A DNA stretch of 64,000 nucleotides, from positions 1,922,001-1,986,000 of the forward strand of contig OX337234.1 of NCBI GenBank assembly GCA_946965045.2. Direction: 5' to 3'. Numbering within the stretch: the stretch's first letter is position 1; each line of letters opens with the position of its first letter. Positions 10,410 through 20,969 of this stretch are shown here, piece by piece. Source of the DNA: Epithemia pelagica (taxonomy: Eukaryota > Bacillariophyta > Bacillariophyceae > Surirellales > Surirellaceae). The position numbers were made by a program, and so were the translations under genes. Below the pieces are notes generated by a model. The model had not been told where the DNA came from, ran no database searches, and was given only the letters and a program-made list of their open reading frames with translations.

Positions 10410-10958
10410 GCCTTTGTGCTCACTGATGCTCCACATCTCCCATATTCGGTTGTGTATATTTGGGTCCCTGGAGAACGCATTTTTTACAGTCCGTGTCTGA
10501 TTTTGCCAGTTTTGCATTGATGTTGCTCGCGTGATCATGTGGTTTCTCTGGTGTGTCGTCGATGAGAACATGTTGCACCGGTACAGTTCGTTTTGAGTGG
10601 AGGAGGGCGGCGGCTATACCATAGATGACTTCGTTTGATCTACAGCATTTCCTTACATATGTTCCTCAACAATTGTTACTCCTGGACAGCCAGTGTTGTA
10701 CACATTTGTTAGCATACCCACAGTTTCTTTTATTGGAAACACCACCATGCAAGCTAGCGGTTGAATCGAGAGGACAAAAGTTCGGAATTCGGAAGTAAAA
10801 TTCATTGTCATCATTTGAGTCGCACATTTTGGCTAAAAACAAAACCACAAACTTCGTTCCAACGAAGCCAACTCGCCAAAATCGACCAGTCCCCGTTCCC
10901 ATAATTTCGATCGAAAGCTACCTGTTTAGCGCAAAACTGGGTGTCCAAAATCATCAAA
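10410..10958. other. Intergenic region upstream of the PARP gene
   Basis: About 550 bp between the stop of the NPSC-family gene and the PARP start on the same strand. No domain-bearing frame or repeat was recognised. Confidence 0.45.
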
Positions 10959-13385
10959 ATGATCCGCCGAAGTGGTCGAGGAACTGCAGCTGCATACGCT
11001 AAGGCAAATCTAAAATATGACACCATGGAATCCACAGAGAGTTCTAGCGTCAAACGAAGCCCCGATAGTCGACAGTCAACGAAGCCGTCGTCCAAGAAGC
11101 TCAAGACCGCCAACCTTTCTTCAGAATCCATCATTCCAGAATCTCTGTCTGGCGTGGTTGACCCAGAGGCTGGAATCGATGGTACCGTTACCCTGTTGGA
11201 TAACATGCCATGTGATGTGATGCTTGTGCAACTTGATCCAGCCAAAACCATGGATAGGTTCTACGTGCTACAGCTGATCGAAACTCCAACGAACAGCTTC
11301 ACCGTCCACTCACGCTGGGGACGAACAGGAACAAAAGGACAATCTCTGAAACAAGATTTTGCCGCGTCGCACCTGGCCGAAGAATGTTTTATGAAAAAGT
11401 TCACTCAAAAGACTGGTCTTACATGGGAACATCGGGCCGGATCCCCAAAAGTCGGCAAATATCGCTTCATTGCTCAAGATTATGAGAACAAAAAAGTCGG
11501 ATTTTCCGGTGCATTATGGCGATATTGGCTTGATCATGGTGTCGATGGAAAGAAAGAGGGCTGGTATGACTTTGATCCCGTGGATATGATCCAAACTGAG
11601 CGACTGTTCTCTGAGCACACCAAAAACTCGGGGTTGGTCCGTCGTTGGAGAAAATTCGGTTCTCACAACTATGAGTTGGATTTGGCAAGTATGACTCAAA
11701 CGGATGTCAAAGACAAGACGCGCTCGGTACGCCGCATCCAACGATGTCCCAGAGACTCAAACAAAGAAGAAAACAGCGAAATAACGTCAGGGACCAAGGC
11801 AAAGACTGACGCTAAGATCAAGCCACCACCCACCACACCTGCTCGATCTTCCACCGTTCCAAACGTTGTGACACCCAATGTTGGACCAGATGTTTCTGTG
11901 TCTCGTCCCCCGGTAGATCCTGAAGTCTTTCTCCACAATATAAATGCGGCTGATTATGAAGTGGTTGCCTTTACAAGCAATCCGAACCGGTACTACAGCG
12001 TGATGTTAAACCAATGCAATATAACCAAGGGAAACAACAATAACAAGTACTACCGTATACAGATGATCCGGGAGGTTGCTTCGAGTAAGTTTTATGTTTG
12101 GCAGAAATGGGGAAGGGTTGGAGAGCCTGGTAGATCATCCTCGTCGGCCCTAAAAGGTCCATATGCCAGCGAAGAACAAGCTCTACGGGAGTATTCCGGA
12201 AAGTTCAAGGCCAAGACTGGCAATGCATGGGATACAGAGAACTTTGTTAGCAAGTCAGGAAAGTATACGTTGATTGAAATAGCCGATGGTATGAACACAG
12301 AGGAACCGAGTTTGGAGTCAGTTGAGTACAAGCCATCGAAGCTTGATCCCAAAACAAAGGACCTTGTGGAGGTGCTGTTCTCAAAAGAAATGCGCAATGA
12401 GGCACTAGCCAACTTCAAGCTGGATTTGAAACGTCTGCCATTAGGAGTGCCAAGTCAACAACAGATTCAGCATGGTATTTCCATTCTTCAGAAGATTGAA
12501 AACAAGCTCGGTGGAAACTTGGTTGCAGGTTCTTTTGATGAGCTTTCTTCTGATTTCTACACTGCAATTCCCCATTCATTTGGTCGATCTCGCCCGCCGA
12601 TTATCAACACATCCAGTTCGTTACAAATGCGGTATGATATGTGTAACATCTTGTTGGACATGTATTCGACCAACGAGACGATTCGGCAGCTAGAGGACAG
12701 AACAGAGAGTAACTCCGTGATAGTCCGGGAGAACCCTGTTGATCGCCATTATGAAAGCCTCAATACTGATCTCACGTTGGTGGATGACAACTCCCTTGAA
12801 TACAAGACAATCGTGAACTACTTTCAGAATACACGTGGATTGCATTCCAGATCGCACATGTTAGATATCTGGCAAGTCAACCGTCGTACTGAGGGCGAAC
12901 GGTTCAAGCAATTCGATAAGTTGGACAATCGGCGGCTGTTGTGGCACGGGACCAACATTGCTGTCGTGGCACCGATTCTCACAAATGGCTTACGCATAAT
13001 GCCGCATGCCGGAGGAAGGGTTGGTGCCGGTATTTACTTGGCCGCTTTGCAGGAGAAAAGTCAACAGTACACAAGCGGTTACAACTCCAAATATGCTTGC
13101 ATGTTTCTGTGCGAGGCCGCGTTGGGGAAAATGCACAAAATTAATTCTGATGGACACCATGCTTCTTCGCTTAAAAAGGCCCCGGACGGATTTGATTCTG
13201 TTCACGCTGTTGGGAAATGGACGCCTCAGGAATGGGGTGAAATGCTAGTTGATGGAAACAAGGTTTCTGTACCGGTTAGCGAAGCGGAACAAAAGACCAG
13301 TGAGACAAGCTTTTCACACGACGAGTTCCTCTGTTATGAGGAAGCTCAGGTACGTCTTCGATACATCGTCACAATCCGTCTTTGA
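10959..13385 (+). CDS. Poly(ADP-ribose) polymerase (WGR-WWE-WGR-PRD-PARP)
   Basis: 808 aa from the ATG at 10959 (MIRRSGRG), single exon. The order is a basic Ser/Lys-rich N-terminus; a first WGR domain (VHSRWGRTGTKGQ, about 75-155); a WWE-type domain (LWRYW...GWYDFDP...YELDLASM...RRIQR, about 165-255); a linker; a second WGR (VWQKWGRVGEPG, about 315-415); the helical PARP regulatory domain (about 455-585); and the catalytic domain. The H-Y-E triad is visible: LLWHGTN (His), GAGIYLA (Tyr) and HDEFLCYEEAQVRLRY (Glu in DEF), consistent with chain-elongating PARPs. The C-terminus matches the family's normal end, so the GTACGT within AQVR is coding and not a splice donor. Likely nuclear, acting in DNA-damage ADP-ribosylation. 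It lacks the PARP1 zinc fingers and BRCT domain. The duplicated WGR and inserted WWE are unusual. Confidence 0.93.
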   Translation: MIRRSGRGTAAAYAKANLKYDTMESTESSSVKRSPDSRQSTKPSSKKLKTANLSSESIIPESLSGVVDPEAGIDGTVTLLDNMPCDVMLVQLDPAKTMDRFYVLQLIETPTNSFTVHSRWGRTGTKGQSLKQDFAASHLAEECFMKKFTQKTGLTWEHRAGSPKVGKYRFIAQDYENKKVGFSGALWRYWLDHGVDGKKEGWYDFDPVDMIQTERLFSEHTKNSGLVRRWRKFGSHNYELDLASMTQTDVKDKTRSVRRIQRCPRDSNKEENSEITSGTKAKTDAKIKPPPTTPARSSTVPNVVTPNVGPDVSVSRPPVDPEVFLHNINAADYEVVAFTSNPNRYYSVMLNQCNITKGNNNNKYYRIQMIREVASSKFYVWQKWGRVGEPGRSSSSALKGPYASEEQALREYSGKFKAKTGNAWDTENFVSKSGKYTLIEIADGMNTEEPSLESVEYKPSKLDPKTKDLVEVLFSKEMRNEALANFKLDLKRLPLGVPSQQQIQHGISILQKIENKLGGNLVAGSFDELSSDFYTAIPHSFGRSRPPIINTSSSLQMRYDMCNILLDMYSTNETIRQLEDRTESNSVIVRENPVDRHYESLNTDLTLVDDNSLEYKTIVNYFQNTRGLHSRSHMLDIWQVNRRTEGERFKQFDKLDNRRLLWHGTNIAVVAPILTNGLRIMPHAGGRVGAGIYLAALQEKSQQYTSGYNSKYACMFLCEAALGKMHKINSDGHHASSLKKAPDGFDSVHAVGKWTPQEWGEMLVDGNKVSVPVSEAEQKTSETSFSHDEFLCYEEAQVRLRYIVTIRL

Positions 13386-13654
13386 TGCAAATGGAAAATT
13401 GCGTACTCTGCTTTGTCATCAACTGGTTGTCGGCCTTCATTGTTGTTGTTGTTGGGAGGTTCCGGATGCATTTTAGTTATCTGATTTTTATATTCGGCAG
13501 TATTCTTATTATAATCCATGTGACGAAGATTTATTTTATGGTTGGTTACTTCTAGAGGTTCAAGTGAACCAGAAAAGCTGTAGAGTCCAATATCATTAAA
13601 TGTGCATAGGCCACGATCTACAAATGGATGTAATGAAACAGTAGTTTTCTTCAT

Positions 13655-15397
13655 TCAATGAACAGGAAGGGAAATTGCATGCTTCTCATTTACGGCATCT
13701 TCCTGAAGAGTGCTCAAGTCCAAGGACGATGTGGTACTTGCTGTCATTGAGGTACTTCTGTCATGCATAGATTTTGTGCCTTTCTTGACAATTTGGATTC
13801 CACCTTCCATGATAGGCTTCTCGTTCTCATCCTCGTACCATTCTTCTTCTTCATAGTCATCACCGTCATCCGAGTCAACCACATTGTCGAGTTCTTGGTT
13901 CTCGTCTTTGGTTGATACTTCCATGAGTAGCTGTGCAGCTTCCTCTTCCGTCATCTCACTCCGTTCATTCATGAAGGAAAGGAAGGCTTTACACTCCTTG
14001 TCAAGGTTTGATGTGGAGGGGAAGTCATGCATCGATTCTGCAATACGGCGTAGAGTTCCAGCTTTCTCGCAGCTTCCTGATCGTATTGATCGAATAGCAT
14101 TGGTCATGCCTCGCGCTTCAATCAAGAGTGACGCGGCTGCCAAGGCACCTCCAGCAAACTGGGCCAATTGCGCCGTGCGCATAATCCCGGCGCTTAGTCT
14201 TGACATGTACCGAGAGTTTCGAGTCACGATACTTATACCACTTTTGGAACGGGAATTCATTTTCCCACGTTTTCGTCGGCGACTGTGCTTCATTTCTGCA
14301 GCCACGGCGGCTGCCAACATGGCCCGATCGACACGAATGGAAGCGCTGGCTTCATGCTCCATAGCACTGGTCAATACTTTCTCACGATTCTCCATATTCA
14401 TTTTCTTCAACTCTTGCACCGCCATTGAGTCCTCGTCCACAAAGCGTGACAAGTCTTGATCGAGCAGGGCCGCATCGCGAAGTGTTCCTGTCACGGTAAG
14501 AATCGTAAGAAGCATACCATGCAAAGCGAGGATCCGATCCGCGACTTTTCCTGGCTCAAAGAAGAACTGCTTTTTGATTTCCGTCCCGGTTTGGACTGCA
14601 GTGGCTCCGCCACCAAACAAAAGGGAAGCAACTAGCAAAGGTGGTCCAGCAGGAGTGAAAATGGTAAATGCGGCCGCAACACCCAAAACTCCAGAAACAA
14701 TTCCTGCCGATGATCCACCAACATTGATCTTGCTCTGTCTCATTTTGGTTTGCTCCAGCGCAACCGCAACCTCTTCGATGTATTGACTGGAATAACGCAG
14801 AAGTAGCACCGTCCGATCGTATAAATCCGTTAAGTGATCCATTCGTTCTCTTCGTTCCTTTGCCTCGAGAGTCATGCAACTTAGTATGAAATCTGTGTGG
14901 AAGATTTTTTCACATTCTTTGCAAAGTGTAATGCCTTCTTTCCGGAAAATGTCGGACGAGTGACTAGCACAAGAGGGAGAACCACAAGTAAGGCAACGAT
15001 CTGCTTTACTTCGCTGGAGCCAAGCTTTCCGATATGGTGAACCTGATTCGTTCGCCTTTCGTGCGCGTTTCAAGATACAGGCATTGCACTCTGCGTGATC
15101 GATATCGAAAGCACCCAATTCTTGACAAACAAGACCGAGGTTCAACTGCCTCATGTGTTCCAAAGCCTCGTATGCCTCATTGATCTCCATCGCCCTCAAT
15201 TCGTTCATGTTTTCGCTTGATTGAATATCCTCTTGCGGTTCCTCATCACTCGGGTTGATGAATTCGCCTTTTACGTATAGCTCTGCATATGGTAGTTTCA
15301 ATCTATATACATTGTCCTTTTCACGGTACGACAGAAATGTTGCAACCCCGTAAGGGGTAAGGAGGATACCTCCTCTTCTCAGGCGATTCTGCGGCAT
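13655..15397 (-). CDS. ApoL-like membrane protein with N-terminal Cys-rich domain, copy A
   Basis: 580 aa, single exon, start MPQNRLRRGG. Order: a TPYG...YRLKLPYAELYV module (about 12-45); Cys-rich regions CxxC at 104-107, CLTC at 135-138, C143xxH146 and CKEC at 159-162, plausibly two Zn sites; an amphipathic helix; then a Gly/Ala-rich hydrophobic hairpin (GGSSAGIVSGVLGVAAAFTI ... LFGGGATAVQTG, about 227-271). A second hydrophobic helix is at about 408-428 (QFAGGALAAASLLIEARG), and the tail is very acidic. The order of hairpin, long helical linker, late hydrophobic helix and charged tail resembles the apolipoprotein-L family, whose members insert in membranes. That resemblance is by eye. Copy B is at 30118-31806. 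The family is real; the ApoL relationship is a hypothesis. Confidence 0.82.
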   Translation of the reverse strand: MPQNRLRRGGILLTPYGVATFLSYREKDNVYRLKLPYAELYVKGEFINPSDEEPQEDIQSSENMNELRAMEINEAYEALEHMRQLNLGLVCQELGAFDIDHAECNACILKRARKANESGSPYRKAWLQRSKADRCLTCGSPSCASHSSDIFRKEGITLCKECEKIFHTDFILSCMTLEAKERRERMDHLTDLYDRTVLLLRYSSQYIEEVAVALEQTKMRQSKINVGGSSAGIVSGVLGVAAAFTIFTPAGPPLLVASLLFGGGATAVQTGTEIKKQFFFEPGKVADRILALHGMLLTILTVTGTLRDAALLDQDLSRFVDEDSMAVQELKKMNMENREKVLTSAMEHEASASIRVDRAMLAAAVAAEMKHSRRRKRGKMNSRSKSGISIVTRNSRYMSRLSAGIMRTAQLAQFAGGALAAASLLIEARGMTNAIRSIRSGSCEKAGTLRRIAESMHDFPSTSNLDKECKAFLSFMNERSEMTEEEAAQLLMEVSTKDENQELDNVVDSDDGDDYEEEEWYEDENEKPIMEGGIQIVKKGTKSMHDRSTSMTASTTSSLDLSTLQEDAVNEKHAISLPVH

Positions 15398-16417
15398 TGG
15401 AAATTGGAATTGGAATATCGTCTTGTCGTCAAGACGATGGCATGCATGTAATGATCTACTTTTCTATATCATACAGTGGAGGCAATCGCAAGATTTAGCC
15501 CACGTTCGTTGTCCTTTCACCAAGTGTTTCCGAGACAAAGGTTGTTGTCAAGCAAACAGCGAAACGTAAACTCTGTTCCGCTCAAAATGGAAAACGCAAC
15601 ACAACGGTCGTTCCACGCACACGCATGACCATTGACCGCGTGATGGGGGAGAAAGAAGTCTTTTTTTGTCAAAAATTGTATGGAACGCGAAAAACTCATG
15701 ACCCCCCAATATTGCCCCTACATTATTAGGCATCTTATCGCTACCAGTTCCCACTACCTCTTTCTACAAGATAGCTGTACTCCTATTCCCACACTATGAG
15801 GTGAAAGCAAGCTTCCTCAAGTTCCGTCAAATCCGGCAGGGAGTGATTTTCGATGCGACGTTGACGTGCGACCAAGTCGGTGTGTTGTCGCGTAGCAGGT
15901 AGCAGACGTAGCAGTAGCTGTAAGAGGCTGTAAGGTTAGCAGCTCTCTGAGAATAGGCCTCCAACTGATTGATCAAGAAAGAAGAATGGCTTCCAAGAAC
16001 AAATGGAGCAAAGCCGTGGAATGCAGAAAGCCACATTGCCATCCTATGTCTGATTGGGACCGACGGCACGGTGCGACGGGTGAAAATTCCGAAGCCTCTT
16101 TCAGCAAGCATGTCATACAGTGTCACTGCCAACATGAATCGGATACGTTGGAAGACATTAAGAATCCAGATGGGAAGCAGCACTGACAAACGTATCAACA
16201 TTTAACGTCGATGCAGGGGCTAAATATCTGGCATGCGCAATGAAAGCGATCAACGATTTGACATCGTTTATTCTACCTATGTTTCGCTTTTCTCAGATAC
16301 GTGGTCTGGAGAGGCAGGTCTCTTACGATGGTGTTCGATATCTAAACCTGAGGGTTTCAAGTGTGCAAAGATTTTAATAAAGTTACTTCCATTGTTTCCA
16401 TCAAGCTAACTGTAAGC
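15398..16417. other. Gene-poor intergenic region
   Basis: About 1 kb. A 124-codon ATG frame on the minus strand (15827..16201) contains hydrophobic stretches but has no recognisable domain or codon-usage support. I do not annotate it as a gene. Confidence 0.4.
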
Positions 16418-17700
16418 TTAATGGTATCCATCAACGTAGTGGAAGTGCCCGTACTTACGGAAGGCTTGAAGCCATTCGTACATGACCTTTTCAACGGGCA
16501 TGGCCTCGATACCAAAATCCTTCAAGGTGATGATCTCGTCTTGGTTTTCGTACGCCTCCGCCGATCCAAGGGGAGGCAAGAAATCTTCGGACCAAATGTC
16601 GACAAGGTCAGGGGTGTTGAAAGGCTCTCGCTGGTACTGCAGAATTTCCGCGGCCGCGCGGTACCATTGCGCAGGAATTGTCCGGATCGGGGTTCTGCGT
16701 AGGGTGCAATCGTCCACAAATTTTGCCAATTCCATGTACGTGTAGTCTTTGGGACCAAACATATCAATTCGCTTCCCTTCAAACGCCTTGGCGTTGTCAC
16801 AAATACCGACGATTGCCCGAGCAACGTCTGCAACCCAAACAGGTTGAATTACAGAGGTTTCGCCCATCCCGAAGGTTCGATCCACCAGGAAGATGTTCTT
16901 GTAGAAGCACTGAGTCCGAGCCATGGGTGTCAACAAACGATCGTCACGTCCATAAATCTGGGTAGGGCGGATGATTGTTGCCCAAGGATAAATCGCCTTA
17001 ACAGCTTCTTCTCCAGCAAACTTTGTTCTGGACCATTCTGACTTGGCATCGGGAGAAGCGGAAGCCGATGACAGATGAACAAAGTGATCAACTTGCATGT
17101 CAAGGCAAATACGAGCTAGTTTCTCAGGAATGGATACATTTACCTCCTCAAAGGTGTAATTCTTCTTATATCCAATGTACGGGAATGTCTTCTTCTCGTA
17201 AGGATGTGCCGACTCGTAGTACTTTCCAATTAAATTAACAACAACATCAGCGTCTGCTATCACCTGTCGAATGGAATCCTCATCACGGGGCTCGTAAAAT
17301 ACAAAGGAGCACCGACCAAGGTCGAAGGCTACCTTCAGATGTCGCATTTCCATGTCATCTCCACGATTGGCAAAATATGTCATGAATCCATTGTTTCCTG
17401 TTATCCAGAAGCATGTCAGCATGTTCATGAAGCTCTCGAATGAAGTAAACGTCCGTCGGCAGGTTTAAACATTGACTTACCAAGTTCAGAACCAACATAT
17501 TTTCCCAAGAATCCAGATCCTCCGAAAACAGCAACTTTGACGCCTTTGTCCGACGATCGACCACCATGTCCAACTTCTGACCCGCGCTGCTCTGTCATCG
17601 TTGGAGAGTACTTTCCCAAAACGCTTGACGAAGAAGCCCGAACTCCTCTCAGCTTCGACCCTGACCGGGCGAACCACGTAGCAGCACGGTGGTTGAACAT
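16418..17700 (-). CDS. NDUFA9: Mitochondrial complex I 39-kDa subunit NDUFA9 (SDR/epimerase-like)
   Basis: Two exons, 17700..17481 and 17397..16418, about 399 aa. The intron (17398..17480, GTAAGT...CAG, phase 1) joins VGSELG to NNGFMTYF. Residues 1-40 are Arg/Ser-rich without acids (MFNHRAATWFARSGSK), a mitochondrial presequence. The Rossmann dinucleotide motif is VAVFGGSGFLGKYV. Further family blocks are RGDDMEMRHLK, VVVNLIGKYYES, FVHLSSASAS, WSRTKFAGEEAV, IIRPTQIYGRDDR and QPVWVADVARAIVG. It is an accessory subunit of NADH:ubiquinone oxidoreductase that binds NADPH structurally and is not catalytic in the family. Length and motif order match the family. MITE copy 1 lies 286 bp upstream of its start. 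Confidence 0.93.
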
Positions 17701-17986
17701 TGTTCAGCGAGAAATTATCAGAGCTGCTTCCTCGAGGCTTCTAATGAGCAAGTATATTGTTTCAGCAGCGGTTGCTCCAATATTTGTGCGTCATGGTCGC
17801 ACCCTCCCGGAACTTCTAAGCGGCTAGAAGGCCACAGTATCATGTTTTCTTGTATGATTCATCATATCCTCAGCGCTTCCGAGGAGTTTATCCAAGCGAT
17901 GGATGTCGCATGATCGGGACTCGGGAATCGGGACTCCTTAATATGTATTTTGAATTGAACTTCCCGTAGCAGTATAGCTAGTGTTA

Positions 17987-18751
17987 GGCTATCTCCACCC
18001 GAGCGCCGCTATGCTGACGTATTGGGGCTTTCTGATTGGCCTCGCTATCCGGATAGCGGAATAGCGGAGCCAAACGGAAATAAACTCCACGATCTCCGTT
18101 AAAAGAACGCCGCTATTTCGCGTTGCGCGTACGCCCTCTCTTGTTTCGGTTGAAAAGGGGTGCGGCTTGCGGAATTCAAACAAGACAATCAACGAGAGCA
18201 CAAAGCATAAACCAAAGATGGAGGACTCGTTGTTCTCCCTCTTCATTGTTGACTGTCATGGTGAATCATGTTGTTGTTCATGGCCAATGTAGATGTAGGT
18301 TGTAGTTTGCAGTCCAATCGTCCTATTGTATTCCCTGTCCCATTTCCGATTGATTGTTTGATAATCGAACACACCAATAGTTTGAATGATGCATTTGTTT
18401 GATTGTTGCATTCCTTCCGATCCGTGATCCTCGAATCATCTTGCTGTGCATGGTTCTTGTCCCATTGTAGGAAGTAGGGAACACAACAATGGAAAAAGAG
18501 ATGGTAAGCGATCGTCACAAATCAATACGTGCCATTGCCATGTTTTCGACAAGAGAGATACTGTTGGCAGCAGACGTTAATTTATTTATGCCGACGGTTA
18601 TATTTTGCTCCGCTATCCGCTATTTTCCCCGCTATTCGGGGCCCCAAATAGCGTCAAAAATAGCGGATAGCAGAGCTGTTTAGCGGTTAGAGGAGATGGT
18701 GGAGTTCGATAGCAGTTTTTGGACCTTTAGCGGCCCCGGGTGGAGATAGCC
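17987..18751. mobile_element. Tourist/PIF-Harbinger-like MITE, copy 1 (765 bp)
   Basis: Terminal inverted repeats: the left end begins GGCTATCTCCACCCG, and the right end is its inverse complement (CGGGTGGAGATAGCC) followed by matching GC-rich subterminal sequence. Both ends are flanked by TTA (17984-17986 and 18752-18754), the 3-bp TWA target duplication typical of PIF/Harbinger elements. About ten TAGCGG/CCGCTA hexamers crowd the two subterminal regions and are absent from the middle. No transposase is encoded. The internal sequence is nearly identical to copy 2 at 26564-27368. It is a non-autonomous element. Confidence 0.88.
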
Positions 18752-18951
18752 TTATTCCTTTTCCTTCTTCCAGCAAAGTACAACCTAGAATCATGGTCGG
18801 CTTACGAGGTCAAACATGTTGACCACACGGCATGAATCAGGAATTTGATCTTCCCTCAAACCTTTTCTTGATCAACTGTGGTTTGACAGTTGACAGTGTT
18901 TTTACTTCGACATTCATTCAATGCAGCGCATAATCCATTATTCATTAACTT

Positions 18952-20345
18952 TTAATAGCTGTAATGTACAGCAGGACTCCTTTGTTCCCAGTAATGGAGT
19001 TGTTCCATCTCGTAGCCTGGATACCTGACTGGTTGTTGTTGATATTGTTGTACTATCAGAACCGGTTGATGCATATGGTCGGCAAAGTAATTGAAATCCT
19101 CTGATATAACTGTTGGGACTGTTCGACGCTGTGGATGCGGTGCGTCGTACCCGTCGACGTACCAGTGTCGTGTGTCGCGCACCAAGTCTCCAAACCCGTC
19201 GTCGTCGTCATACTCGTCGCTTGAATCAATAGTTGTCGCGTCATCATCGTATGAAAGCTGGGACGATACATCGACATTGTTTCGAAACAAGTCCACTTCC
19301 ATCACGGTGGCGGATACTCTTTGTATGGTACCACTCCAACTCAAGGATTCCTGTCGTGATGTAGTGTACTGAGCTGGTGACATCTCATGCATACCTGGGT
19401 CCGACATCCCTAGAATGTATTCCTCGGGTGCATAAAGATTATGCTGAATGAGTGCTGTAGATTCAGAATGGGGCTTTGAGGGTGCTGTTCCATTGGGTGG
19501 ATGAGGTACATCAGGAGAACCGGTCGGATGCTCATGATTTTCTTCATGCTCCTCTGCAATAACGGGTTCTTTCAGCATCAGACACGGCTGAACCTGGGCA
19601 CTGAGTTCTTTCGCCTTTTGCCCAGTAGTCTTTTGTAATAGTATGGTTCGTTTCAACCGACGACCTGCGTTCTGCATCATTTCTTCCCATCGATCGTATC
19701 TGCCCAAGGAATATACAGAGTGTCGTCGTTGATTTTTTGCTCGTACATTACTTCTGACAGCGTCCACAATCTCATGAACAGATGCACCCCATTCCAACAT
19801 AATTGCTTCCCGTTGCTGCCTCGACAACACAAGCTCGGCCTGGGTCCGTCTAGCTGACCTCCTAGATTCGTAGTCATCCACTTCTATTGTTTTCCCCTTT
19901 GCAAATCCCCAACCAAGTCTGTATTCAAAAACAAAAAGTAAGATACACATTTGTTGGAAGCTCCAGCTAAACATCCGCAAATGAATCCACAAGCTTACCC
20001 TATAGGTGCACCTGAAGAGCAACTGGGATTGTTTGTCAGGACACGTTCAAACTCTCGCACTTCAACATTGGAAAACCTGACATGCTTGGGACCAGTAGAG
20101 CTTCGCGTTGAAACAGTCTGAGAGCCAAGACTCCTATCACTAACCCGAGCTCTGTGTTCGGCAGCACTATGATGGGAATTCGATGGCGTGGATCTCCCAC
20201 TGCTGTGCTTTAGTGATGAGGCTTTTGGTTTCTTTGAATTGTTTCTTGCCGTCGAAGTAGAGTTGCTAGTTCTGGAGCCGGCCACACTGTCGCTTCCCAC
20301 CGAAGACGAGGTGTTATGTCGACCGCTAAGCCGTTTCTTGAACAT
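18952..20345 (-). CDS. NPSC-motif protein family, member 2 (unknown function)
   Basis: Two exons, 20345..19999 and 19918..18952, about 437 aa. The intron (19919..19998, GTAAGC...CAG, phase 2) occupies the same position as in the paralog at 9581-10409. The start is MFKKRLSGRH. A Ser-rich basic N-terminus (about 85 aa) is followed by the core VRFSNVEVREFERVLTNNPSC, SSGAPIGLGWGF, VDDYE, RRTQAELVLS and a charged helical part with VRAKNQRR. The C-terminal half, not found in member 1, is acidic (DDDATTIDSSDEYDDDDG) and ends in a Gln/Tyr-rich tail. No membrane segment is seen. The two members align without gaps across the intron junction, which supports both models. Function unknown. Confidence 0.8.
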
Positions 20346-20969
20346 TTGTTACAAGTGCTGTAATGAAATGTAGTTCAACTAGTTCACACTGGTCACAGTA
20401 AGACAAAATCACGGCTACATTCGTCTATGTGCGGTCCCATCGCACCCGCACCACGTTGACGATATTGAGATTGGATGCACAAAACGAGTGAATGGAACGC
20501 GAAGTTCGAAGTTGGAAGTTGGACGAAATCTATCTCCCAGCGGGGATGAGTCATGAGGAACTTCGTGCATAGAGAATTCACCCAGGTGGATACACTCTCA
20601 CTCGCTGGGGGATAGGGCGAAGAACTCAGAACTCTGAAGTAGCATTCATACGAGTACTTGTAGGTTGTAGGGTTAGGGTTTGGAGTAGGGCAATTGTCTT
20701 TGGCGGGGTTAATATTGTATGACAGTTCTGATACTCCTATTGTATTGTAGTTTTCTTTTGCCAAACGGACGTCTGTCAGACCATCATGCTTGCAGCCACA
20801 TAGCAAAGTTCCTCTACACTCCATCGCGGAGAATATTACAATATCAAACAAATAACCGACTCGGGACGTTGTTCTTGCGATCTGGAGATTCGTATCTTTC
20901 CCATGGGGCTGCAGAAATCGTAGCTCATTAGCAGGAAGGAAACGACACAAGACAAATACAAAGAGAGAG
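20346..20969. other. Divergent promoter region between NPSC member 2 and the L17 gene
   Basis: 624 bp between two divergent starts. It contains one telomere-like stretch (TTAGGGTTT, see separate entry). Open frames on the minus strand here have no ATG and no domain. Confidence 0.5.
20671..20681 (-). promoter_or_regulatory. Telo-box-like element upstream of ribosomal protein gene
   Basis: GGTTAGGGTTT on the plus strand, AAACCCTAACC on the minus strand, about 290 bp upstream of the L17 start. In land plants the AAACCCTA telo box is enriched in ribosomal-protein promoters. Function here is only suggested by this position. Confidence 0.3.

Noticed and set aside
13347-13385. GTACGT donor near the end of the PARP gene
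   Set aside because: Reading through gives AQVRLRYIV, the normal PARP C-terminal strand, so no intron is needed.
13541-13590. GGTTCAAGTGAACC resembling a tRNA T-arm
   Set aside because: It is a simple palindrome without a cloverleaf, anticodon arm or matching acceptor stem nearby.
15827-16201. 124-codon minus frame with hydrophobic stretches
   Set aside because: No domain, homologue or splice context recognised; too weak to call a gene.
18243-18518. Minus-strand frame inside the MITE, repeated at 26845-27159
   Set aside because: It is repeated only because the element is repeated. The sequence is low in coding character and unlike any transposase.
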